From positions 1-5,785 of the forward strand of contig DASWHW010000002.1 in the NCBI GenBank assembly GCA_036397975.1: a DNA stretch of 5,785 bases. Direction: 5' to 3'. The notes under the pieces were generated by a model. The model was not told the origin of the DNA. It ran no database searches and saw only the letters and a list, made by a program, of their open reading frames with translations. Origin of the DNA: SZUA-287 sp036397975 (GTDB taxonomy: Bacteria > Bacteroidota > Ignavibacteria > UBA10030 > UBA6906). The position numbers were made by a program, and so were the translations under genes. Positions 1 through 5,773 of this stretch are shown in pieces (position 1 is the first letter of the stretch; each line of letters begins with the position of its first letter).

Positions 1-1
1 G

Positions 2-97
2 ATGGGAAGTCTGATGGGCCACATGGTGTATGGCGCAGTCCTCGGTGCTGTCTATGGCAAAAAAAGCCGGCCCGCATCGCTGCATGTGCACGTGTGA
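2..97 (+). CDS. C-terminal end of a small glycine-rich membrane protein (5' partial)
   Basis: The frame is open from the left edge and stops with TGA at 95-97, so only the last 31 residues are seen and the true start lies outside the window. The visible part reads GSLMGHMVYGAVLGAVYG followed by a basic, polar tail (KKSRP...HVHV). A hydrophobic stretch with glycines at regular spacing and an H-x-x-Y-G-x-x-x-G pattern is typical of the last transmembrane helix of small bacterial integral membrane proteins, for example DUF6789/DUF1440-like families. The family cannot be fixed from so little sequence. The opposite strand is also open here, but its translation is rich in His and Cys and looks like an antisense shadow. 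This gene points toward the minus-strand cluster, so it is not part of it. Confidence 0.55.
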   Translation: MGSLMGHMVYGAVLGAVYGKKSRPASLHVHV

Positions 98-270
98 AAG
101 CCGATAGAGTGATGGTAATTGGTGATGTTCGAAGGGCGAGCCCCTTAGTTGTATCTCCTCCTCTATGACTCGTCCTGCTTTGACTTCACTGACTTTGAGT
201 TTTACGGGAACCATTCTTCGTTTATACTGCTATCGTATTTAAGCATTTCCTCAAGTACTCATGGACTACG
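98..270. other. Short intergenic region with weak signals
   Basis: No convincing gene is visible here. An imperfect small hairpin, AAGGG-CGAGC-CCCTT at 132-146, lies 35 bases after the stop of the left-edge gene, but no T-run follows, so it is a poor terminator candidate. A TATACT hexamer at 223-228 could be a -10 box for the ORF at 271; the best upstream partner, TTTACG at 202-207, has a 15-base spacer, shorter than ideal. A minus-strand frame is open from an ATG at 212-214 to the left edge, but it has no ribosome binding site. Confidence 0.3.
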
Positions 271-528
271 ATGAAGAAAGTGTATATTGACCGTAAGCTC
301 TGTATCGGGCCCAACTTTAGTACGGCGGAGTTCGTCCTCATCAAACGTAATCTTGCTGAGCAGGAAGGACTCTCGACACTGTCAGACTTGTTAGGGGACG
401 GCAACATTCAGCGACTGACTCTGAAGGAGGCTCTTTTGCTTGCTATCGCACTACGACGAATGAACCGTCGTCAGGGGCTCAATGCATCAAGATCATCTTT
501 CTGGTCTGAACGAAGTCCGGTGCAATAA
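271..528 (+). CDS. Possible small hypothetical protein, 85 aa
   Basis: An ATG-initiated frame of 85 codons ends with TAA at 526-528; the same frame is open back to a stop at 196-198. I do not recognise the family. The N-terminus MKKVYIDRKLCIG resembles the start of small ferredoxins, but the CxxCxxC ligands that should follow are absent, so the likeness is probably chance. The middle is a leucine-rich helix, LKEALLLAIALRRMNRR, and the last 20 residues are Ser/Arg-rich and look unstructured. No Shine-Dalgarno sequence stands before the ATG (the preceding bases are TGGACTACG). The last 50 bases lie over the 3' end of the convergent propeller gene, and a perfect inverted repeat falls inside the frame. 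Whether it is translated is uncertain; it could equally be a chance frame in a 3' region. Confidence 0.33.
   Translation: MKKVYIDRKLCIGPNFSTAEFVLIKRNLAEQEGLSTLSDLLGDGNIQRLTLKEALLLAIALRRMNRRQGLNASRSSFWSERSPVQ
453..471. repeat. Perfect inverted repeat just after the last gene of the minus cluster
   Basis: ACGACG at 453-458 and CGTCGT at 466-471 form a six-base-pair stem with a seven-base loop. On the minus strand it begins 8 bases after the TGA of the 536-residue protein, where a 3' stem-loop is expected. No T-run follows it on the minus strand, so it is not a standard intrinsic terminator. On the plus strand it encodes the RRMNRR stretch of the doubtful 85-residue ORF, so repeated Arg codons could explain it. 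Confidence 0.3.
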
Positions 529-2089
529 GCCTGTAGAGATAGAAGCCGCTTGCCATACCGGCAGCGTCCCACGATGCATGATGGCTTCCCGCCTTTCTTT
601 CTTCGTTCACCAGCGTTGCCACTTCGCGACCAAGCACATCAAAGACGCGCAATGACACATAAGTGGCATTCCGAATTCTGAACTCGATGTTCGTCACTGG
701 ATTGAACGGATTAGGGTAGTTCTGAAACAGTGCAAAGGCGCTGGGTGAGCCTTGCGGTTCGGTTACGCTGACCGGTATTTGATTCAGCTTGAGGGCAATA
801 TAGTCCCATCCATTGGTTGGACCGGCTCCATCTCCGGCAATATAAACATTTCCAATCGAATCGGTGAAAACCCCGTTCCCGTACGTCGTTCCATTATCCG
901 GCCTGTTGAACGTGGAGCTCCATTCAAAGTCGCCTGCCGAATTCAGTTTGACGGTAACGCACGTGCTGTTGCCGAGAAAGCCGACCCGACTTCCCCCAGT
1001 GAGGTAGACGTTTCCATCAAGATCAACCGTTACGCCGCCGCAAAAGTCACGCGTTGTGATGTCGTGGTTGTATTCCCTCATCCAGAGCAGCGTTCCGGCA
1101 GGAGAGTACTTCGCCGCAAAATAATCGAACTCCTGCAGCCACGTCGTTCCCCCCACGATTATGTTATTGCCTTGATCGATGACAATTCCATGCGGGTAAC
1201 TGTACGATGATGGGCCGTCATACACATAGTCCCACAATTGATTTCCCTCAGGTGAGTATTTGACAATGAACATGCTGTCGGCGTTGGCAACGCCAACGAT
1301 AATGATGTTTTCCTGTGAGTCGATCGTTATTGCGACCGGCTGTTCGTCCGATGTTGTGGTTCTTGCAAAGTATTGCACCCATTCCCGTGTCCCTGCAGAG
1401 TCATATTTGAGCGTCACCATGTCGTATCGGCAAATTCCTTCTGGGCATTCCTCCGACACAGCGCCCGTCAGGTAGACGCTTCCCTCCCGGTCTACGACGC
1501 ATCCGGTGAGGTTATTCACCATACTCGTATCGCGACTGATTGTCCGGCTCCATAGGAGTGTACCGGTATTGGTGTATTTCATCACGGTAAGGGCGGGAGA
1601 ACCGGCAACGTACACGTTGTTATGGAGGTCGAGATGGATTGACGTGCCGCCGGCAGAGGGACTGCTGTCCGGCGGAGCGCCCCTCAGCCATTGAACGACA
1701 CCTTGCTGGTTATACTTGATGGTTACTGCACTCGTGCCCGTGCTTCCTAAAAAAACAAGTCCGGTGACGTAAATATTGCCGGAATCATCAACGGCAATGG
1801 CCGTGCTTTCGTCCCAGCTGTTAGGAGGACCGTTGTAGCGCAGGGCGAGCAGTTCGTTGCCTTCGGGTGAGTACTTGAGTGTGAGATAATCCTGACCGGA
1901 ACCGATGCCGGAGCTTCTGCCGGTTATGTAGAGGTTGCCCTGGCGATCGAGCGTGGCCGCCTGAGGAATATCCACTGCTTTGGCCGGACCATCGTGGATA
2001 TTGTACCATTCAATGGAGGCTGTTGTCTGCGCATTGGTCTGGCTCCCACCGAGAACTATGATGAAAAGAACACAGCAGAACTGTTTCAT
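479..2089 (-). CDS. Secreted SBBP-type beta-propeller protein with T9SS C-terminal sorting domain
   Basis: This 536-residue protein has a signal peptide at residues 1-20 (hydrophobic core CCVLFIIVLGG, likely cut after TNA). Residues about 21-440 hold eight repeats of the SBBP beta-propeller kind, each with GN.Y(V/I)(T/A)G, then a V-x-KY strand, then G...W. Examples are GNIYVTG, GSVYLTG and GNVYIAG, with DYLTLKYSPEG. The N-terminal EWYNIHDGP matches the end of a repeat and could close the propeller ring. Residues 452-536 are a T9SS sorting domain: FALFQNYPNPFNP, DVLGREVATLVNEE, SGFYLYRL, TRKMILMH. By family knowledge this directs export by the PorU-type system and loss of the tail. The repeat 4 region carries an insert with two cysteines (EECPEGIC). 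The start is set by AGGAGG five bases upstream. It is the last gene of the minus cluster. A surface structural or binding role is inferred; no catalytic motif is seen. Confidence 0.93.
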   Translation of the reverse strand: MKQFCCVLFIIVLGGSQTNAQTTASIEWYNIHDGPAKAVDIPQAATLDRQGNLYITGRSSGIGSGQDYLTLKYSPEGNELLALRYNGPPNSWDESTAIAVDDSGNIYVTGLVFLGSTGTSAVTIKYNQQGVVQWLRGAPPDSSPSAGGTSIHLDLHNNVYVAGSPALTVMKYTNTGTLLWSRTISRDTSMVNNLTGCVVDREGSVYLTGAVSEECPEGICRYDMVTLKYDSAGTREWVQYFARTTTSDEQPVAITIDSQENIIIVGVANADSMFIVKYSPEGNQLWDYVYDGPSSYSYPHGIVIDQGNNIIVGGTTWLQEFDYFAAKYSPAGTLLWMREYNHDITTRDFCGGVTVDLDGNVYLTGGSRVGFLGNSTCVTVKLNSAGDFEWSSTFNRPDNGTTYGNGVFTDSIGNVYIAGDGAGPTNGWDYIALKLNQIPVSVTEPQGSPSAFALFQNYPNPFNPVTNIEFRIRNATYVSLRVFDVLGREVATLVNEERKAGSHHASWDAAGMASGFYLYRLIAPDFVQTRKMILMH

Positions 2090-2094
2090 TGCAT

Positions 2095-2100
2095 CCTCCT
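2095..2100 (-). promoter_or_regulatory. Ribosome binding site of the SBBP propeller gene
   Basis: The minus strand reads AGGAGG, then five bases (ATGCA), then the ATG at 2087-2089. This fixes the start of the 536-residue protein. The ATG formed directly after AGGAGG is too close and leads to no long frame. Confidence 0.85.
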
Positions 2101-2102
2101 TT

Positions 2103-2117
2103 CTCTTGTGTCAAGAG
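2103..2117 (-). repeat. Small hairpin directly upstream of the ribosome binding site
   Basis: On the minus strand CTCTTG-ACA-CAAGAG makes a six-base-pair stem with a three-base loop. It ends two bases before the AGGAGG site of the SBBP gene and contains the TGA that ends the methyltransferase relic. It could influence ribosome access or mark a 3' end, but no T-run follows it. Confidence 0.35.
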
Positions 2118-2217
2118 GACTTGTCTTTTCCCTCCACGATCCTGATCTCTTCAGTCGTCAGTCCGTATAGTTCATAGACGACGCGTGGATCCGGCGGTCG
2201 ACATCCCTTCTATAGCC
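2111..2217 (-). pseudogene. Relic of the C-terminus of a restriction-modification DNA methyltransferase
   Basis: Read on the minus strand from 2190 to the TGA at 2111-2113, the frame gives DPRVVYELYGLTTEEIRIVEG followed by KDKSS. The core VYELYGLT-x-EEI-x-IVEG is the conserved extreme C-terminus of many type IIG (Eco57I-like) and BREX PglX-like adenine methyltransferases, usually preceded by something like DRQIDALVYELYG. That preceding part is found one frame over as YRRDVDRRIHA (about 2217-2182), so a single missing base near 2181 would join them. In the present frame a TAG at about 2210-2212 closes the reading after only 32 codons, with no ATG. No methyltransferase catalytic motif (N/DPPY, FxGxG) or any other part of such a gene is present. 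It is therefore a dead remnant rather than a gene. It fills most of the 143-base gap between the two propeller genes, ending 21 bases before the next start codon. Confidence 0.72.
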
Positions 2218-2232
2218 TGCAGGGCTCCCTGG

Positions 2233-4305
2233 TTAACGGAGCAGTAACATTTTTCTGGTTTGCACAAACGACGCCGACTGCAGTCTGTAGAAATAAACAC
2301 CGCTCGCCACATTACCCGCTTTCCACACTACTGATTGGTATCCTGCATTCTGCTCTTCGTTCACGAGCGTCGTGATCTCCTGGCCGAGAATGTTGTAGAC
2401 GGAGAGTCGAACATGACCGGAGAAAGGCATTTCGTAACGTATCGTTGTGCTGGGATTGAAGGGGTTGGGATAGTTTTGATCTAAGAGAAACTCCACGGGG
2501 ATATCAGGGCCACGTTGGCGCACCTCGACCACCAACGTACCGCCATTCATTGTCCGCAAGATCGTTCCAACTTCTCCAACAGCAACGCCCCTTGAGGTGT
2601 CCCACATCGAAATGCTGTGGAGCGCAAATTGGGTTGGAACAAGCTGATCGTTCCACGTTAGTCCATTATCTCGCGTTATGGAGATTCCTCTACCAACAAC
2701 CCATCCGCTGTTAGGGTCTGGGAACGCCATACCACGGCGGGTCCCTGTTGGGTTGACGTGACCAGTCCATGTTACTCCTGCGTCGATAGTTCGATAGATT
2801 CTATAAGAGCTTCCGGTAACCCAGTTATCGGAGCTTAAAACAGAAACTGCGAATACCAGTCCGTTAATGCTTGACCCCGCAGCACTCCACGCGGTTCCCC
2901 CGTTTGTAGTCTGGAGGAGTTTGTCTCCGATAAAATTGGATATGCCCACAATGCCCAGGTTGTCATCGAGAAGCGAGACAGAGTTCAGGAAAGCAGTTGT
3001 TCCACTTGTTTGAGCGGACCAATTGACGCCACCGTTTGTGGTACGGATTATTATTCCATCTACACCAACGGCTGTACCAACTGAATTTGATGAAAAATCC
3101 ACCGCCCTGAGATCGGAAAAGACCCCGCTGGCTCTTTGGTTCCACGTCGCACCTCCATTGCTCGTAGTGAGAATGGTCCCGCCGTTTCCCACAGTAACCG
3201 CATGCTGGGCATCCGGAGAAAACCACACGCCGTTCAGAGTTACCGACACGCCAGAGTTTAATGCCTGCCATGAACTTCCTCCGTCTGTGGTCTTTAGCGT
3301 AAAGCCGGAGTCACCAACTGCTATCGCATGATCGAACGCTGCGGTCGAAACGCTATTGAGAATCCTTGTCGTTCCGGATTCCTGCAAAACCCATCCATAG
3401 TTGCCCACCCTTCTGAAAACGCCTCCCCTTCCTGCAATGATCTCGATGCCGTTAGAGGTATGGATATCATGTCCACCGAAGCTTGGGCGAGTCCAGGTTA
3501 ATCCACCGTCAGTTGTGTAGAGGCCGCCGTACGTTCCGACGATCAAACCATCGGATGGGCTGGTCCACTGGATACCGTAATGCATACCAGCGCCTGCTCC
3601 AACGTAGCTCATCCAGGATATTCCACCATCCGTTGTGGAGGCGATAAGTCCATTTGACCCCACTGCTGTTGCTTCAAGAGAACTCCGGAAATCAATATCG
3701 AAAAAGATTTCAGACAAGCCGGTTTGTCGAACTGCCCATGTTTGTCCGCCGTTGGTGCTGGTCAGTGCGATCGCAGAAACAAAGCCGCCGACCGCCACAA
3801 GATTCATTGGGTCTGCCGCCGCGATGCCATAGAGATTGGCTGTGGTGCCTGATGACAATGGCATCCATGAATCGCCACCATTCGTTGTTGCAAGAATCGT
3901 CCCTCCAGCGCCGACGATCCAGCCATTGTCGACTGTCGCGAACTCCACTTCATAGAGTTCATGCTCTGTTCCACTTTGCACAAGGTTCCAGGAGGCGCCT
4001 CCATCAATGGTGCGAAGAATCGTCCCGTGCATGCCCACTGCTGTTCCCCGAAGCGAACTGGAGAAAGTAACATCGAATAAATGCTCGTTCACGGAGGTGC
4101 TTACTTCATTCCACGACGTGCCGCCATCAGTAGTGCGAACAATCCTTCCACCCACCCCAACACATACAATAGCAAAGGGATCAACGACATTGACGCTCAA
4201 GAGGCTGGCACCTGGACCTATGTTCTCTCTCACCCAGACAGGCTGCGAACTTACTGTTCCAAATGATACAATTGTGAAGATAGCAACAAGCGGGAGGTTT
4301 TTCAT
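2233..4305 (-). CDS. Secreted Asp-box (YCF48/BNR-like) beta-propeller protein with T9SS C-terminal sorting domain
   Basis: This 690-residue protein has a signal peptide at residues 1-20 (LPLVAIFTIVSFGTVSS, followed by QPVW). Residues about 25-600 are built from repeats of roughly 40 residues ending in the Asp-box-like motif T(D/N)GG-x-x-W, for example RTTDGGTSWNEV (58-68), KTTDGGSSWQAL and RTTNGGVNWSAQ. I count about 12 clear copies plus two degenerate ones (GNYGW and the final RTMNGGTLVV), which would fit two seven-bladed propellers. Such repeats occur in Ycf48/HCF136 assembly factors and sialidase-type proteins, but no sialidase catalytic residues can be assigned and photosystem assembly is not implied. 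Residues 604-690 are the T9SS sorting domain (FLLDQNYPNPFNPSTTI, NILGQEITTLVNEE, SGVYFYRL, TRKMLLLR). The ATG overlaps the stop of the upstream gene (ATGA) and has a perfect ribosome binding site. A binding or scaffold role at the cell surface is inferred. Confidence 0.93.
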   Translation of the reverse strand: MKNLPLVAIFTIVSFGTVSSQPVWVRENIGPGASLLSVNVVDPFAIVCVGVGGRIVRTTDGGTSWNEVSTSVNEHLFDVTFSSSLRGTAVGMHGTILRTIDGGASWNLVQSGTEHELYEVEFATVDNGWIVGAGGTILATTNGGDSWMPLSSGTTANLYGIAAADPMNLVAVGGFVSAIALTSTNGGQTWAVRQTGLSEIFFDIDFRSSLEATAVGSNGLIASTTDGGISWMSYVGAGAGMHYGIQWTSPSDGLIVGTYGGLYTTDGGLTWTRPSFGGHDIHTSNGIEIIAGRGGVFRRVGNYGWVLQESGTTRILNSVSTAAFDHAIAVGDSGFTLKTTDGGSSWQALNSGVSVTLNGVWFSPDAQHAVTVGNGGTILTTSNGGATWNQRASGVFSDLRAVDFSSNSVGTAVGVDGIIIRTTNGGVNWSAQTSGTTAFLNSVSLLDDNLGIVGISNFIGDKLLQTTNGGTAWSAAGSSINGLVFAVSVLSSDNWVTGSSYRIYRTIDAGVTWTGHVNPTGTRRGMAFPDPNSGWVVGRGISITRDNGLTWNDQLVPTQFALHSISMWDTSRGVAVGEVGTILRTMNGGTLVVEVRQRGPDIPVEFLLDQNYPNPFNPSTTIRYEMPFSGHVRLSVYNILGQEITTLVNEEQNAGYQSVVWKAGNVASGVYFYRLQSASFVQTRKMLLLR

Positions 4306-5441
4306 TGTAGACCTCCTTGTTCGTTCGAATGTCGGCTTGATTTTATTCCTGCGATCGGAATTCCATTCTGGTAGATATCGAGCGCGCGGACGCCGGCATC
4401 CCGTAATTCAACGAGATTCTCGGCCGCGATGAAGGCTACCGCGAATTTCAGTGTGTCAGGATTCGGATCGCCGGATGGCCTGATCTGAAATGGTCCACAG
4501 CCGAGAAGAAATCTTGTATCTGATAAAGCGGGATATTCATCTGGCCTGATAGCGCCAGAGCTTAGTAACGAATATCGAACACTATCCGGAAATGGACTTT
4601 GAATGCCGGGATACCATTGGAAAGTGATACGCAGGGAATCCCAGGGTCTTGGAGCTTCGAGCAATCGAATCCCTACCGGAGTTGACCCAAAAGAGAGAGG
4701 ACTGGCAACAAAACCCGTTCTTAAAGACGGGTAGTACCCCGAGTAGTCATCCATAAAATATAAGCTTTCTCCGATCTCACCAACGTCTATTTCCGAGAAG
4801 AGTCCTATATACGCACTATCGATGGTCCATGGACCTGCATTGACAATCCGATATTCAACGATGAGAATTCCGTCGGCATACGGATGATTCCAACTGAACG
4901 AACTCTGAGCCACTTTCAACCTCATAGGAACTGCGCCAGAGACGACGACATTGTTATCACTGTACAGACAGTGATTATCGTTATCGGAGAGGGGTCGAAA
5001 GGGAAGCAGGGAACCCCAATATGCACTCCAGCCCGGAGGTTCCGGATCACCAATCCCAAACGTTTTCCAAATTGTATCGGCGGGAGATGACCCGGGGTAA
5101 AACTCGAAGAGAGGACCTTCCCATCCTTGATAGCCGGTCGAGACGACTCGAATCCTGGTTCCACTTCCTGAGGCGGTTGTATCCAGCAATCCTCCAACCC
5201 ATATTCCGCTTCCAAAAAGGTGCTCGACTGTCGTTCCAGCAGGATACTCCAAACCAAGACCATTTGGGTTTTGTGCTCCGCCGGGATATGCTTGCAGGCC
5301 AAATACGCCCCGATTATCCATTTGGATTTTCATCGAGTAGCCTTGATTTGTTGATGAAATCCCTTGCTGGGTGTGCAGAGAAGTGTATGGAACGAATAGA
5401 GCAAGGAGAGTGATTGCAATTCTGAGCGTCGTCATCTTCAT
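4302..5441 (-). CDS. Secreted protein of unknown function, about 379 aa, lacking a T9SS tail
   Basis: From the ATG at 5439-5441 the protein begins MKMTTLRIAITLLALFVPY, a clear signal peptide cut around residues 20-25. GGAG stands four bases before this ATG. An in-frame GTG at 5475-5477 would add 12 polar residues before the signal peptide and has no ribosome binding site, so it is not preferred; a second ATG at 5433-5435 is also possible. Visible marks are NRGVFG (43-48), YPAGTTVEHLFGSGIWVGG (67-84), a strand-rich middle with ILIVEYRIVN (192-201), the acidic GLFSEIDVGEIGES (213-226) with MDDYSGYY, and a final FAVAFIAAENLVEL...ALDIYQNG (333-360). I recall similar GSGIW(V/I)GG and IY-NG segments in large secreted proteins of Ignavibacteria-like bacteria, which often continue to a T9SS tail; this one ends 19 residues later without one. 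It heads the minus cluster. Function is unknown, probably periplasmic or surface-associated. Confidence 0.9.
   Translation of the reverse strand: MKMTTLRIAITLLALFVPYTSLHTQQGISSTNQGYSMKIQMDNRGVFGLQAYPGGAQNPNGLGLEYPAGTTVEHLFGSGIWVGGLLDTTASGSGTRIRVVSTGYQGWEGPLFEFYPGSSPADTIWKTFGIGDPEPPGWSAYWGSLLPFRPLSDNDNHCLYSDNNVVVSGAVPMRLKVAQSSFSWNHPYADGILIVEYRIVNAGPWTIDSAYIGLFSEIDVGEIGESLYFMDDYSGYYPSLRTGFVASPLSFGSTPVGIRLLEAPRPWDSLRITFQWYPGIQSPFPDSVRYSLLSSGAIRPDEYPALSDTRFLLGCGPFQIRPSGDPNPDTLKFAVAFIAAENLVELRDAGVRALDIYQNGIPIAGIKSSRHSNEQGGLQ
4311..4318 (-). promoter_or_regulatory. Full-length Shine-Dalgarno site inside the end of the upstream gene
   Basis: The minus strand reads AAGGAGGT, the complete complement of the 16S rRNA anti-Shine-Dalgarno core, then five bases (CTACA), then the ATG at 4303-4305. 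It lies in the last codons of the upstream secreted protein, where it encodes part of the terminal EQGGLQ. Together with the ATGA overlap it indicates strong, possibly coupled translation of the propeller protein. Confidence 0.88.
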
Positions 5442-5445
5442 GGTA

Positions 5446-5449
5446 CTCC
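5446..5449 (-). promoter_or_regulatory. Weak ribosome binding site deciding the start of the first cluster gene
   Basis: GGAG on the minus strand lies four bases before the ATG at 5439-5441 and ten before the ATG at 5433-5435. It supports a start at one of these rather than at the upstream GTG (5475-5477). It is clearly weaker than the sites of the two downstream genes. Confidence 0.5.
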
Positions 5450-5746
5450 ATGAATGTTGATGATTGGTGATTGCCACGAGTGTGGAACGATTGCTGCGTT
5501 AGAGGTTTATGAAAACTCACGCTTCCTTCGGCACATCTGTCACCAGTGGACGTCGTGTACAAGCCGCAAGAGTAAAAGTGGAAGGATGACGCCTGCTGAT
5601 TACCCTGGGCTCAATCAGACGTTCAAAGATCAAGGGATGAATGACTGTAATCTAATCATGCCTCCTCAGAAGAGCAAGAGAAAAAAGTCTATCGAAAAGG
5701 ATCAAAAATACGAAAGCTCCCGAAGTTTCCAGACACCTCGTTGGAA

Positions 5747-5773
5747 TTTCTCTGTCTTCGCGCTGCTCCGTGT
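5747..5773 (-). repeat. Degenerate nine-base tandem motif, intergenic repeat-like
   Basis: The minus strand reads ACACGGAGC, AGCGCGAAG, ACAGAGAAA: three consecutive nine-base units related to A-C-R-C-G-R-A-G, preceded by five A and five C. From memory, runs such as ACACGGAG/CGCGAAGAC/ACAGAGAA occur as scattered intergenic sequence in many environmental bacterial genomes, often near GxxExxY-type genes. This is only a resemblance, since the window ends 12 bases further on. Confidence 0.28.

Noticed and set aside
132..146. AAGGG/CCCTT hairpin as a terminator of the left-edge gene.
   Set aside because: Only five base pairs and no following T-run.
1..214. Minus-strand frame open from an ATG at 212-214 to the left edge (starts MVPVKLKVSEVKAGRV).
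   Set aside because: The first 30 residues look protein-like, but there is no ribosome binding site, and the part opposite 2-97 is His/Cys-rich as expected for the antisense of the glycine-rich membrane helix on the plus strand.
271..310. The 85-residue ORF as a ferredoxin, from its MKKVYIDRKLCIG start.
   Set aside because: The required CxxCxxC and the later cysteine are absent; only one cysteine is present.
2233..4305. The Asp-box protein as a sialidase or as a photosystem II assembly factor.
   Set aside because: Asp boxes occur in many propellers. No sialidase catalytic Arg triad or Tyr/Glu pair can be assigned, and nothing else in the window relates to photosynthesis.
752..4432. Many open frames of 60-150 codons on the plus strand and in other minus frames inside the three large genes.
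   Set aside because: They lie wholly within genes supported by signal peptides, repeats and sorting domains, and their translations show no domain pattern.
5442..5477. GTG start at 5475-5477 extending the first cluster protein by 12 residues.
   Set aside because: The extra residues (MAITNHQHSWST) would precede a normal signal peptide, and no ribosome binding site stands before the GTG, whereas GGAG precedes the ATG at 5439-5441.
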